From JACCTU01 sp963848525 (GTDB lineage Bacteria; Actinomycetota; Thermoleophilia; Gaiellales; Gaiellaceae): 64,000 nucleotides of DNA. The DNA lies in the NCBI GenBank assembly GCA_963848525.1, contig CAWKDZ010000002.1, positions 558,001 through 622,000 on the forward strand, given 5' to 3'. Positions 1 through 10,040 of this stretch are shown here, one piece after another. How positions within the stretch are numbered: the stretch's first letter is position 1; the number at the start of each line of letters is the position of its first letter. Under the pieces are notes generated by a model. The model did not search any database. It was given only the letters and a program-made list of their open reading frames with translations, and was not told where the DNA came from. Position numbers and translations under genes: made by a program.

Positions 1-322
1 CCGCGAGTCTAATCGCCGCGAGGGCGGGCTTTGCCCGTCCTCGCTCACGGTCATGTCAAGGCCAAAGGCGAATCCGAACGAAGTCATCATGCTGAGGCGG
101 AGCCGCAGCGGACTTCGTTCGGATAAGCGGACTTCGTTCGGATAAGCGGCGGGACGGAGGGGAAGCTCCGAGGACGACCTTCCCCTCCGACTTCACCACG
201 CTCAGAACCGTGGCGCCGAACGGGGTCTGAATTCGACGCCGGACGAGCGCAGACCCGCCGCTGTCCCAGTATGGACGGCTCGATGCGTCCAGGCAAATGT
301 GAACGGTCCGGCCGTTGACAGT
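1..322. other. Non-coding flank with hairpins and repeats
   Basis: No convincing gene is seen. Positions 18-44 form a 12-bp stem with a TTT loop, a plausible terminator. Positions 156-165 pair with 179-188 as a second 10-bp stem with a 13-nt loop. A 13-nt element at 73-85 recurs inverted at 111-123 and 130-142. The region follows the 3' end of whiA, so one hairpin may end that transcript. Confidence 0.6.
108..145. repeat. Tandem duplication of a 19-nt unit
   Basis: A 19-nt unit beginning GCGGACTTCG occurs twice head to tail (108-126 and 127-145). Its core is also present inverted at 73-85, so the copies can fold back on the upstream sequence. The function is unknown. Confidence 0.7.
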
Positions 323-1234
323 TCAGAGAACGGACGCGGCCAACTCGACGACCTTGCGCAGCCGCCGATGAACGGACGCCTTCGCAGCCGGCGGCCGGCA
401 CTTGAGACCGAGCTCCCGCAGCGAGAGCGAAGGATGCTTCAGCCGCAGCTCCGCCACTTCGCGCAGCCCGGCGTCGAGCCGTTCGAGCTCACCGCTGTCG
501 GCGAGCTGGCGGGCCGCGCGCACCTGCTCGTGCGCGGCGCGGCTCGCGCGGACGAGGTTGGCGTGGTCCGCGTTCGCCAGGCGGTTCGCGCGAGCCCGCG
601 TCGCCGCGATGACGCTGTGCTCGTCGAGCGCGAGGACGACGTCGCTCGCCCCGGCTTCCGCGAGCACGTCCACGATCGTCTCGGTTCCCTTCGCGTAGGC
701 GATCGCGTGCCGCCCTCGGTCGAGGACGGCGAGCGTCGCGAGTGAGGCGAGGAACTCGGCGCCCTCGGGCGACGCCGACCTGATCTCGAGGTGGGGGCTG
801 CGCGGCCCGCTCAGCGAGCCGCCGCCCAGAAGCGCCCCGCGGAGGTACGCCGCCCGGCAGCAGGCCCGCGCGACCACGCGGCGCGGCGGTCGCTCGACCG
901 GCCTGAGCCCCGAGCCGAGGATCCCGGCATCCCGCAGCAGCGCGAACGCGCGCTCGCCACCGGAAACGTGGACCTGGTACCGCGTCGAGCGGTCGAAGGC
1001 GCGGCGGCGGTACGTCCGGATCTGCGCCTCCACACCGGCCGACCGCAGCAGACCGAAGACGCGCCGCGCGACAGCGTTGCTCGAGACGTCGAAGTGCACG
1101 GCGACCTCGCCTCGGCCGAGCAGGTGCACGCTCCCCGCCGAGTGGGCGAGCCCGGAGAGCTCGGCGAGCCGGTCGCAGTCCCGCTCGGGCGCGATCGCGG
1201 CGAGCTCGTTGCGCAGGTCGTCAGACAGCGACAC
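323..1234 (-). CDS. whiA: WhiA family DNA-binding regulator
   Basis: This encodes a 303-residue WhiA protein, the widespread Gram-positive regulator related to LAGLIDADG homing endonucleases; in Streptomyces it controls sporulation septation. The N-terminus (VSLSDDLRNELAAIAP) matches the family start. The middle contains the RxxYLRGALLGGGSL segment typical of the LAGLIDADG-like part, and the C-terminal third is a helix-turn-helix region (HPSLSLRELGLKCRPP). The GTG at 1234 was chosen because the conserved N-terminus begins there; the frame is open further upstream but that part is low-complexity and antisense to nothing conserved. The start lies inside the 3' end of ogt, overlapping it by 14 nt, so the two genes are probably co-transcribed. 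The usual rapZ/yvcK neighbours are not in the window. Confidence 0.92.
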   Translation of the reverse strand: MSLSDDLRNELAAIAPERDCDRLAELSGLAHSAGSVHLLGRGEVAVHFDVSSNAVARRVFGLLRSAGVEAQIRTYRRRAFDRSTRYQVHVSGGERAFALLRDAGILGSGLRPVERPPRRVVARACCRAAYLRGALLGGGSLSGPRSPHLEIRSASPEGAEFLASLATLAVLDRGRHAIAYAKGTETIVDVLAEAGASDVVLALDEHSVIAATRARANRLANADHANLVRASRAAHEQVRAARQLADSGELERLDAGLREVAELRLKHPSLSLRELGLKCRPPAAKASVHRRLRKVVELAASVL

Positions 1235-1676
1235 CCTCGAGCTCCAGGAGCCTGCGCTTGTAGCCGACGCCCAGCGACCCGTACGAACCGAGACCGTCCG
1301 CTGCGACCACACGGTGGCACGGCACGACGATCGCGAAGCGGTTGTGGGCACAGAACGTGCCCGCGGCGCGCTGGGCGTTCGGATAGCCGGCGAGCGCGGC
1401 GAGCTCGCCGTAGGTGACCGTCTCCCCGAAGGGCACACGCCGCAGCGAGTCGCAGACCGCTCGCTGAAAAGGCGTGAACCCGTCGAGGTCGAGCTCGACG
1501 TCGAGGAAGTCATCGCGCGCCCCCTCGAAGTAGGCGCGGAAGCGCTCGCCGAGCCGGTCCGAAGTTAGTGACACTGTGTTACTTGGGCGCGGAGCCTCGC
1601 TGTGGACGAGGGTGTCGCCGTCGAGCACCAGCTCGCCCACGCCCCACCCCTCTGCGACGTACCGCTCGTACCTCAC
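1221..1676 (-). CDS. ogt: Methylated-DNA--protein-cysteine methyltransferase
   Basis: This suicide enzyme removes alkyl groups from O6-alkylguanine or O4-alkylthymine in DNA by transferring them to its own cysteine. The 151-residue product carries the signature IVVPCHRVV near the C-terminus, with Cys as acceptor, preceded by the winged-helix segment FGETVTYGELAALAG and the NRFAIV strand. The length is typical of Ogt/MGMT proteins without an Ada domain. The GTG at 1676 is the assumed start. The gene is 17 nt from the divergent pruA start, so the promoters overlap. Its 3' end contains the start of whiA. Confidence 0.92.
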   Translation of the reverse strand: MRYERYVAEGWGVGELVLDGDTLVHSEAPRPSNTVSLTSDRLGERFRAYFEGARDDFLDVELDLDGFTPFQRAVCDSLRRVPFGETVTYGELAALAGYPNAQRAAGTFCAHNRFAIVVPCHRVVAADGLGSYGSLGVGYKRRLLELEGVAV

Positions 1677-1679
1677 AAA

Positions 1680-1685
1680 TAGAAT
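1680..1685 (+). promoter_or_regulatory. -10 box TAGAAT of pruA
   Basis: TAGAAT ends 8 nt before the pruA ATG, so transcription should begin at or beside the start codon. Confidence 0.6.
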
Positions 1686-1693
1686 CGTGCCCG

Positions 1694-3358
<1,665 letters not shown>

Positions 3359-3560
3359 CGCCGGACGGCCCGGCCGGAACACCGAAACACGATCGTCGCC
3401 GCGGAGCGCCGCTTGCAGGTGAACACGGGCGCGGCGCTCGGGGCCGACCACTTCGCCTCGCATTTCGCCCGCTCGCTCAACCCGTTTGACCTCCACCTGA
3501 CGGTGCCACCGACGAGCCCGTTCCGCCAGGGTCGTTCGGCTGGTCCTGCTGGTCCGTGGC

Positions 3561-3566
3561 TACGCT
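3561..3566 (+). promoter_or_regulatory. -10 box TACGCT of the BNR-protein gene
   Basis: TACGCT ends 6 nt before the GTG at 3573. The 3359-3560 stretch before it shows no gene. Confidence 0.55.
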
Positions 3567-3572
3567 CAGCGC

Positions 3573-5121
3573 GTGCGCCGCGTCCTCGCCCTCGCCGCGC
3601 TGGCCGGCGTCGTCCTCGCCTCCGTCGCCCAGGCCGCCGACCGGCTCGGGACGAGCCGCGCCGAGACGCTCCGCGGGACCGTGCGCGCCGACTTCCTCGA
3701 TCCCCGCGGCGGCCGTGACCGCGTGCTCGCGGGCGGCGGCGCCGACCGGATCAAGGCGTTCGACGGGCTCGTCGATCGGATCAGCTGCGGCGCGCGGGGC
3801 CGACGTCGTCGCGGCCGACCTCGGCGACCGCGTCGCGAACGACTGCGAGACGGTCAGCCGACGGCTCACGGTCGACCGGATCTCCGACCCGGAGTTCCGG
3901 CACGCCACGCACGTCGAGCCGGACACGTTCGCGTTCGGCTCGACCCTCGTCTCGGTCTACCAGGTCGGGCGCGCGCCCGCGCCCGGCGGATCGGCGGCGG
4001 CGAACGGCTTCTCCACGACCCGAGACGGCGGCCGGACGTGGCGATCGGGAGTCCTGCCGCGCCTGACCAGGAACAGTCGTCCTGCCGGCGAGTGGGCCCG
4101 GGCGAGCGACCCGGTGATCGCGTACTCCGCACGTCACGGCGTCTGGCTCGCGTCGTCGCTCGTCACGATCCCCGGCGCGCGCTCCGGGCTGGCCTTCAAC
4201 CGCTCGCCCGACGGAGTGACCTGGAGCGACCCGGTCCTCGCCACGTCGGTGGCGGGGCGCGATCTCGCAGTCGACAAGCAGTGGGCGACCTGTGACAACT
4301 GGCCGCAGAGCCCGAACTACGGGCGCTGCTACCTCGCGTACACCGACGTGCTGCGCGGCAGCAGGATCTCGCTCCAGACCTCGAGTGACGGTGGCCTCAC
4401 CTGGTCGTCCCCGATCGGCTCGCCGGACAGTGCCGGCCGCAACAACGAGCAGTCACCGGGCGTGCAGCCCGTCGTGCGTCCCGGCGGGGAGCTCGTGATC
4501 GTGTTCCTCCGCGACGACAGCATCGCTGCGATCCGCTCCACCGACGGCGGGCTGACGCTCACGCGCGCCGAACAGGTCGCCACCGCGAATCCCCTCGCCA
4601 CGCCGGACTTCCGCGGCTTCTCGCTGCCGAGCGCCGACGTCGACTCGTCGGGGCGCGTCTACGTCGCGTGGATGGACTGCCGGACGCGTCCGACCTGCGC
4701 GAACGAGGGTGCCGACCTCCTGCTCGCGCGCTCGTCGCCGGACGGCGCCCGCTGGGACCCAGCGGCGCGCATGGTCGTCGCGCCCCAGACGCCCGGCACG
4801 TACTACGCGCTTCCGGGTCTCGCGGCCGACCCCGCGCGGCCCGAGCGGCTCGCGCTGACCTACTACCGGCTGACCGCGGCCGGCGCGATCGACGCGTTTC
4901 GCTCGACGTCGCTCGACGCCGGCCGGACGTGGGCGCGCTCGACCCGGCTCACGCCAGAGTCGATCCAGCGCTCGTGGCTCCCGATCACGCAGTACGGCCC
5001 GATGATCGGCGACTACATCTCGACGTCGTTCGTCAACGGACGTCCGATCGCGGTGATCATCGTCGCGGGCCCGCCGCGGGGGAACCGCCTCGACGAGTCC
5101 GCGTTCGCCGTCGTGCGCTAA
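3573..5121 (+). CDS. Secreted BNR/Asp-box repeat protein, frameshifted
   Basis: This is a secreted protein with sialidase-like beta-propeller repeats; the substrate is unknown. Starting at the GTG at 3573, the first frame gives a signal peptide (MRRVLALAALAGVVLASVAQA) and a calcium-binding-like repeat segment (GGRDRVLAGGGADRI) ending ...DRISCG. The continuation (GADVVAADLGDRVANDCE) lies in another frame; removing one base near 3795 restores the common ISCGAGADVV motif. The rest shows four Asp-box-like motifs (TRDGGRTW, SSDGGLTW, STDGGLTL, SLDAGRTW). The intact product would be 515 residues. A sequence error is more likely than a pseudogene because both parts are well preserved. Classical sialidase catalytic residues could not be confirmed. 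Confidence 0.75.
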
Positions 5122-5161
5122 ATCCTTACGAAGGCCGAACGGCGCGCGAAAGGGCTCGTCG

Positions 5162-5167
5162 TAGGCT
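5162..5167 (+). promoter_or_regulatory. -10 box TAGGCT of the 21-residue peptide
   Basis: TAGGCT ends 7 nt before the ATG at 5175, the same arrangement as at validated-looking genes in the window. Confidence 0.5.
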
Positions 5168-5174
5168 CGCGCCC

Positions 5175-5240
5175 ATGCGCTTCCTCGCGATTGCCCTCTC
5201 GCTCTTCGCGCTGGCGATCCTCGTCATCCCCGCGCCGTAG
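5175..5240 (+). CDS. Tiny hydrophobic membrane peptide (21 residues)
   Basis: The reading frame encodes MRFLAIALSLFALAILVIPA plus a final P. After a single Arg the peptide is a nearly uninterrupted hydrophobic helix long enough to span the membrane once. Support comes from the -10 box placed 7 nt before the ATG and from its position in a gap between convergent genes (BNR protein stop at 5121, uvrC stop at 5251). No homology can be judged at this length. It could be a regulatory membrane peptide, a toxin-like peptide or a chance frame. Confidence 0.4.
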   Translation: MRFLAIALSLFALAILVIPAP

Positions 5241-5250
5241 GTTCGGCCCG

Positions 5251-7101
5251 CTAGCCGCGCCCCGCCTTGTGCAGCTGCGCGTAGATCTGACGCGCCGTCT
5301 TGGCAGGCAGGTCGGGGACGCCCTCGAGCTCCTCCTGCGTCGCCGCGAGGAACGCCTCCGGCGACCCGAAGTGGCGCAGGATCGCGCGCCGGCGCACTGG
5401 CCCGACCCCCCGCAGCGTGTCGAAGATCGACTCGAACGACCGCGTGTCGCGGCGCTGCCGGTGGAAGCCGACCGCGAAGCGGTGGGCCTCGTCTCGGATC
5501 CGCTGGAGCAGCTGCAGGCCCGGCCTGTGCGGCGGTAGCCGCACCGACCTCGGCTCGCCCGGGAGGAATACCTCTTCCTCGCGCTTCGCGAGCGCGATCA
5601 CGGCCACACGCGGCAGGTCGAACTTCTGCATCGCGGCGAGCGCGGCCGAGAGCTGGCCCTTGCCGCCGTCGATCACGACAAGGTTCGGCGTCGCCGCAAA
5701 GCTCTCGTCGTAGTCCTCGAGGCTCCGTTGCGCAAGACGCGCGAAGCGGCGCGACACGACCTCGGCCATCGCGGCGAAGTCGTCCTGCCCGTCGAGGCTG
5801 CGCACGCCGAACTTGCGGTAGTGCGCCTTCTTCGCGAGCCCGTCCTGGAAAACGACCATCGACCCGACTACGTCCTCGCCCTGAATGTTCGAGACGTCGA
5901 AGCACTCGATCCGCAGCGGCAGGGACTCGAGATTGAGCACCTCGCGCAGCTCCTCGAGCGCCTCGACTCGCCGCAGGCGCGTCTGCTCGGTCTTCGCCGT
6001 CTCGGCGGCGAGTGCGACGCGCGCGTTCTCGGCGGCCAACTCCTGGAGGCGGCGCTTCTCGCCGCGCTCGGCGGCTCGGACCTCTACGCGCGAGCCCCTC
6101 CGCTCGGAGAGGAACTCCCCGAGCGCGCTCAGGTCGCCGACGTCCCGCGGGACGACGATCTGCGGTGGCACGCTCGGCGCGGAGCCGTAGTACTCGAGGC
6201 AGAACTCCTCGAGCACGGTGGTCACGTCCTGCCCCGCGACGTTCTCGAGGTGGAACGCGTAGCGGTCGATCATCTTGCCCCCGCGAAGCGGGAAGATCTG
6301 CACGGCGCCGCGATCCCCCTCGACCGCGATCCCCAGCACGTCGACCGTCCCGACCGCCCGCTTGTCGGCAGCCTGCCGCTCGGCGAGATGCCGGACCGAG
6401 AAGAGCCGGTTGCGCAGGCGGGCGGCCTCCTCGAAGCGCTCGTCCGAGGCCGCCCGGAGCATCCGCTCCTCGAGCTGCCGCTGGATCGGCTCCGTGTCGC
6501 CGGAGAGGAACTCGACGACGCCGTCGATGATCGCCGCGTAGTCCTCGCGCGAGATGTAGCCCACGCACGGCGCGTGGCAGCGGTCGATGTGGAAGTCGAG
6601 GCACGGGATCCCCGAGTGGCGGCCCGGCTTCGGCCCTTCGCATGGCCGAAACTGGAAGACGCGGTTCAGAACGTCCAGCGTGCCGCGTACCTTCTTGGCA
6701 TTCGCGTAGGGACCGAAGTAGACGACTCCGCGGCGGTGACGCTCACGCGTGAACATCACGCGCGGGTACTCGTCCTCGACCGTGACCGCGATGTACGGGA
6801 ACGACTTGTCGTCCCGCAGCCGCACGTTGAACGGCGGCCGGTGGCGCTTGACGAGGTTTTGCTCCAGGTGGAGCGCCTCGACCTCCGTGCCGGTGACGAT
6901 CACCTCGACGTCGTCGACCCGGTCGGGCAGCTGCCTGATGGTCGCGCGCGCGTCGCTCGTCTGCTGAAAGTACGAGCGCACGCGCGGCCGCAGGGACTTG
7001 GCCTTACCCACGTAGAGCACGTTCCCTCGCTCGTCCCTGAAGAGGTAGACCCCGGGCTTCGTCGGCAGCGACTTCAGCCGCTCTGCAAACGCTTTCTTCA
7101 C
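5251..7101 (-). CDS. uvrC: UvrABC system protein C
   Basis: This is the nuclease subunit of nucleotide excision repair, which cuts on both sides of a lesion after loading by UvrB. The 616-residue protein has the full architecture. The N-terminal GIY-YIG nuclease begins PTKPGVYLFRDERGNVLYVG. The Cys cluster region (FRPCEGPKPGRHSGIPCLDF) follows. A UVR motif lies near residues 200-235, then the RNase H-like nuclease domain (IECFDVSNIQGEDVVGSMVV, VVIDGGKGQL), then C-terminal helix-hairpin-helix repeats (LRGVGPVRRRAILRHFG). The GTG at 7101 is the only sensible start. The gene diverges from a secreted hydrolase through a shared -10 element. Confidence 0.97.
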   Translation of the reverse strand: MKKAFAERLKSLPTKPGVYLFRDERGNVLYVGKAKSLRPRVRSYFQQTSDARATIRQLPDRVDDVEVIVTGTEVEALHLEQNLVKRHRPPFNVRLRDDKSFPYIAVTVEDEYPRVMFTRERHRRGVVYFGPYANAKKVRGTLDVLNRVFQFRPCEGPKPGRHSGIPCLDFHIDRCHAPCVGYISREDYAAIIDGVVEFLSGDTEPIQRQLEERMLRAASDERFEEAARLRNRLFSVRHLAERQAADKRAVGTVDVLGIAVEGDRGAVQIFPLRGGKMIDRYAFHLENVAGQDVTTVLEEFCLEYYGSAPSVPPQIVVPRDVGDLSALGEFLSERRGSRVEVRAAERGEKRRLQELAAENARVALAAETAKTEQTRLRRVEALEELREVLNLESLPLRIECFDVSNIQGEDVVGSMVVFQDGLAKKAHYRKFGVRSLDGQDDFAAMAEVVSRRFARLAQRSLEDYDESFAATPNLVVIDGGKGQLSAALAAMQKFDLPRVAVIALAKREEEVFLPGEPRSVRLPPHRPGLQLLQRIRDEAHRFAVGFHRQRRDTRSFESIFDTLRGVGPVRRRAILRHFGSPEAFLAATQEELEGVPDLPAKTARQIYAQLHKAGRG

Positions 7102-7111
7102 TTCTCCGGGC

Positions 7112-7118
7112 TAGCGTA
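7112..7118. promoter_or_regulatory. Candidate bidirectional -10 element, uvrC / hydrolase
   Basis: The heptamer TAGCGTA reads TAGCGT on the plus strand toward the gene at 7122 and TACGCT on the minus strand toward uvrC. The minus-strand spacing to the start is 11 nt and the plus-strand spacing only 4 nt, so the plus-strand start may lie slightly downstream. Confidence 0.4.
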
Positions 7119-7121
7119 GCC

Positions 7122-8576
7122 GTGGTCATCTTGGGCACCGGGGTGTGGAAAGGGGTCGCCGCGGCAGTCGCCGCGCTGGCGCTCGCGCCGGCCGCGCAGG
7201 CCGGAGGTCCGGCCCTGATCGTGGGCGCGACCACCGACGTCGTCAAGCAGTCGGACGCCGACCTCGCGCGCGCCGAGGTGCAGCGCGCGAAGGCCGCGGG
7301 CTTCAGCGCGATCCGGATCACCCAGAGCTGGCTCCCCGGCCAGACCGAGCCGCCCGGCGCCGAGCTGACCGCGCTGCGGAACGCGGTCTTCGCAGCGTCG
7401 GCGAACCAGCTCCAGGTCTACCTCGTCGTCTCGCATCCCGGCAGCCGGACGACGCCGCTGACGGACCAGCAGCGCGGCGAGTTCGCGCGCTACACGGCGG
7501 CCCTCGCGCGGGCGCTGCCGACGGTGCGGCACTACACGATCGGGAACGAGCCGAACCTGAACCGCTTCTGGCTGCCGCAGTTCGGCCCCAACGGCGAGAA
7601 CGTCGCCGCGCCGGCGTACCTCCAGCTCCTCGCCGAGTCGTACGACGCGCTCAAGGCCGTCTCGCCCGCGATCCAGGTGCTCGGCGGCTCGCTCTCGCCT
7701 CGGGGCTCGGACAACCACCTGCTCTCGCGGCACACGCACTCGCCGACGAAGTTCCTGCTCGACTTGGGTGCGGCCTTCCGCGCGAGTGGCCGGACGAAGC
7801 CGATCATGGACGCGCTCTCGGTCAACCCGTTCCCCGACAACTCGAGCGTCTCGCCCGCGATCGGTCACCCGCGCACGACCTCGATCGGCGTCGCGGATTA
7901 CGACAAGCTCGTCAAGCTGCTCGGGCAGGCTTTCGACGGCAGCGCCCAGCCGGGCTCGACGCTGCCGATCTACTACGGCGAGTTCGGCGTCGAGTCGCTC
8001 CCGCCCGCGGCGAAGCTCGCGCAGTACGCCGGCGAGGAACCGGACACGACGAAGCCGGTCGACGAGAAGCGCCAGGCCGAGTACTACCGCAAGGCCGTCG
8101 AGCTCGCGTTCTGCCAGCCGAACGTGCGCGCGATCTTCATGTTCCTGACGATCGACGACCCGAGCCGGCCCGGCTGGCAGTCCGGCTTCTACTACCCGGA
8201 CAAGACCGCCAAGACGAGCCTGACCGCGATGAAGCAGGCCGCGCGCCAGTCGCGGGGCGGCGTGGTCGCGCGCTGCGCCGGACTGCGCCTGACGCCCGTT
8301 GTCGACCGCTTCGGGCCGTTCGGCTCGAACGGGCGCTACGGCGTGCACCTCCGCTGCTCGGTCGACTGCAACGCGGTCGTCCAGCTGCAGCGGCTCTCCG
8401 ATCGCAAGGTGGTCGGACGGATCAGTGGCCGTGCGCTCGCCGGCGTGTACTCGGTCATCCGCCTGCCGCGCCTGAACCTGGTCGACGGCGCGTATCGGTT
8501 CAACGTTGCGTTCGCCGCTCCGGTCAACCCCGGCGCGACCGTGCTCAAGAGCACCGCCCCGTTCTCGGTTCGCTAG
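7122..8576 (+). CDS. Secreted clan-A-like glycoside hydrolase
   Basis: This is a 484-residue exported protein. The N-terminus is a signal peptide with hydrophobic core GVAAAVAALALAP ending AQA. The catalytic region looks like a TIM-barrel glycosidase of clan GH-A: the acid/base motif HYTIGNEPNLNRFW and a candidate nucleophile in YYGEFGVES. After about residue 370 there is a cysteine-containing beta-sandwich-like tail (CAGLRLTPVVDRFGPFG). The substrate cannot be told from sequence; cellulase-like or GH39/GH5-type enzymes are the closest match by motif. The start could be GTG 7122, TTG 7131 or GTG 7143. Its TAG stop forms part of the -10 box of the next gene. Confidence 0.7.
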   Translation: MVILGTGVWKGVAAAVAALALAPAAQAGGPALIVGATTDVVKQSDADLARAEVQRAKAAGFSAIRITQSWLPGQTEPPGAELTALRNAVFAASANQLQVYLVVSHPGSRTTPLTDQQRGEFARYTAALARALPTVRHYTIGNEPNLNRFWLPQFGPNGENVAAPAYLQLLAESYDALKAVSPAIQVLGGSLSPRGSDNHLLSRHTHSPTKFLLDLGAAFRASGRTKPIMDALSVNPFPDNSSVSPAIGHPRTTSIGVADYDKLVKLLGQAFDGSAQPGSTLPIYYGEFGVESLPPAAKLAQYAGEEPDTTKPVDEKRQAEYYRKAVELAFCQPNVRAIFMFLTIDDPSRPGWQSGFYYPDKTAKTSLTAMKQAARQSRGGVVARCAGLRLTPVVDRFGPFGSNGRYGVHLRCSVDCNAVVQLQRLSDRKVVGRISGRALAGVYSVIRLPRLNLVDGAYRFNVAFAAPVNPGATVLKSTAPFSVR

Positions 8577-8579
8577 CGT
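8574..8579 (+). promoter_or_regulatory. -10 box TAGCGT of hemQ
   Basis: TAGCGT ends 7 nt before the hemQ GTG and includes the TAG stop codon of the preceding hydrolase gene. Confidence 0.5.
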
Positions 8580-8586
8580 CCTGCCC

Positions 8587-9276
8587 GTGGAAGGGCAGTA
8601 CGTCGCCTACGGCTTCTACCGGGTCGACCCGGCGTGGCGCCGGCTTCCCGTCGACGAGCGCGCTGCCGGCAAGGACGCCTTCGCAGACGTCGTCGAGAGC
8701 TGGTCCGAGCGCATGGACGCGCTCCGCGCGTACTCGGTCGCCGGCGTGCGGCCGGATGCCGACTTCTTCCTCTGGAAGATCACGTCGCGCTACTCCGACC
8801 TCGGCGAGCTCGGCGCCGACCTGAACGGGACGCCGCTCGCGGGCTGGCTCGAGACGCCCTACTCGTACCTCGCGACGACGAAGGCGTCGGAGTACACGAG
8901 CGCGCGGCGGGCGCGCAAGGTCGTCCCGAAGGGGTCGCCGTACCTCGTCGTCTATCCCTTCGTCAAGGTGCGACCGTGGTACGCGCTGACGCCCGAGCAC
9001 CGGCAGAAGGCGATGGACGAGCACATCGAGACCGGACGTGCTTTCGCGACGATCCACAACCACACGACGTACTCGTTCGGGATCGACGACCAGGAGTTCA
9101 TGACCGCGTTCGAGTGCGACGAGCCCGCGGACTTCATGCACCTGATGCTCACGCTGCGCGACAGCGAGGCGTCGAGCTACACGGAGCGCGACACGCCGAT
9201 CTTCGTCGGCGAGCACCTCGAGATCCGTGCCGCGCTCGACCGCCTCGACGGAGCCTCGCTCCGCGTCGAGGCCTAG
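8587..9276 (+). CDS. hemQ: Coproheme decarboxylase (HemQ / chlorite dismutase family)
   Basis: This catalyses the final step of the Gram-positive coproporphyrin-dependent haem pathway, the oxidative decarboxylation of coproheme III to haem b. The 229-residue protein matches the actinobacterial HemQ type. Visible motifs are the YPFVKVRPWY segment with the radical-forming Tyr near residue 123, EHIETGRAF, and IHNHTTYSFGIDDQEF, which holds the proximal haem-ligand His at about 157-159. It lacks the Arg-containing signature of true chlorite dismutases in that segment. The GTG at 8587 was chosen over the longer open frame because the conserved N-terminus (VEGQYVAYGFYRVDP) starts there and a -10 box precedes it. 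Other coproporphyrin-pathway genes are not in the window. Confidence 0.92.
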   Translation: MEGQYVAYGFYRVDPAWRRLPVDERAAGKDAFADVVESWSERMDALRAYSVAGVRPDADFFLWKITSRYSDLGELGADLNGTPLAGWLETPYSYLATTKASEYTSARRARKVVPKGSPYLVVYPFVKVRPWYALTPEHRQKAMDEHIETGRAFATIHNHTTYSFGIDDQEFMTAFECDEPADFMHLMLTLRDSEASSYTERDTPIFVGEHLEIRAALDRLDGASLRVEA

Positions 9277-9281
9277 CCCGG

Positions 9282-9659
9282 TCAGTAGCCGTACGACCGC
9301 TGGTCGCGCCAGACGCGGTACATCGCGAAGCCGGCGACGGCGATCGCGATCAGGCCCGCCGCTGCGGCGACGCCGTTCGCGCCGATCAGGACGAACGAGC
9401 CGATCGTCGCGACGATCACGAGCGCCCCGAAGTAGAAGGCCACGCGCGCGCGGCCCGACCACGACCCGATCTCCTCACGCCTCTCCCTCCAGAGCAGGAA
9501 GACGAAGAACGCGATCGCGAGTGCGAACGCGATCCGCGCGAGCGCCTGGAGCGACGCGAGGGCCGTGTAGAGGTTGAGGACGACGACCGTGAGCGCGATC
9601 AGCCCGATGATCAGGAACCCGCGCAGCGTCGGGTTCAGCTCGCTCCAGAACCGCTTCAT
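9282..9659 (-). CDS. Small four-helix membrane protein
   Basis: This 125-residue protein shows four likely membrane helices: FLIIGLIALTVVVLNLYTAL, ARIAFALAIAFFVFLLW, FYFGALVIVATIGSFVLIG and AAAAGLIAIAVAGFAMY. A charged loop (RERREEIGSWSGR) lies between helices 2 and 3. The ATG at 9659 overlaps the stop of the upstream membrane-protein gene as ATGA, so the two are translationally coupled. I do not recognise the family. The frame continues far upstream, but that part is antisense to the peroxiredoxin gene and not coding. Confidence 0.75.
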   Translation of the reverse strand: MKRFWSELNPTLRGFLIIGLIALTVVVLNLYTALASLQALARIAFALAIAFFVFLLWRERREEIGSWSGRARVAFYFGALVIVATIGSFVLIGANGVAAAAGLIAIAVAGFAMYRVWRDQRSYGY

Positions 9660-10012
9660 CCGGACGTGGTGTACGCGCGCACGGCGAGCGCCGCAGCGAC
9701 GAGCGAGGTTCCGGCGAACCAGGCGAGCCGGCGCGCCGGCTCCTGCGGCGCGTAGAACCAGGGCGCGAGCACGACGACGAGCGCGAGCGTGCCGTAGACG
9801 TAGTGGAGGTCGTCGGCGGTGCGCCGGTCGTCCGCGACGAGCAGCAGCCCGAGCGCGACCTGCGCAACGCAGAGCGTCTGGACGAGCACGAGCACATGCC
9901 CGAGCGTTGCCCCCGCCTCGCGCCCGCGCAGGTACGTCGCCCCTCCCCACACCGCGGCGAGGCCGGCAACGGCGATCACAGCGACGGCGACCCACCCGTG
10001 CACGGTTAGCAT
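9656..10012 (-). CDS. Small membrane protein, partner of the next gene
   Basis: This encodes 118 residues with likely membrane helices at WVAVAVIAVAGLAAVWGG, LGHVLVLVQTLCVAQVALGL, YGTLALVVVLAPWFY and a C-terminal LAWFAGTSLVAAALAVRA. The layout suggests a small polytopic protein; no motif identifies a function. The ATG at 10012 is the start consistent with the hydrophobic N-terminus. It is 28 nt from the divergent peroxiredoxin start. Its stop overlaps the start of the downstream four-helix protein, which suggests a two-subunit membrane unit. Confidence 0.72.
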   Translation of the reverse strand: MLTVHGWVAVAVIAVAGLAAVWGGATYLRGREAGATLGHVLVLVQTLCVAQVALGLLLVADDRRTADDLHYVYGTLALVVVLAPWFYAPQEPARRLAWFAGTSLVAAALAVRAYTTSG

Positions 10013-10040
10013 CGCGGCGCACCCTACAGAGAGGATCGGC

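Noticed and set aside
1568..1693. Upstream extension of the pruA frame
   Set aside because: The added 42 residues are Arg/Pro-rich antisense of ogt and would hide the -10 box; the ATG at 1694 is preferred.
9819..10040. Upstream extension of the peroxiredoxin frame
   Set aside because: It is antisense to a supported membrane-protein gene and has no conserved residues.
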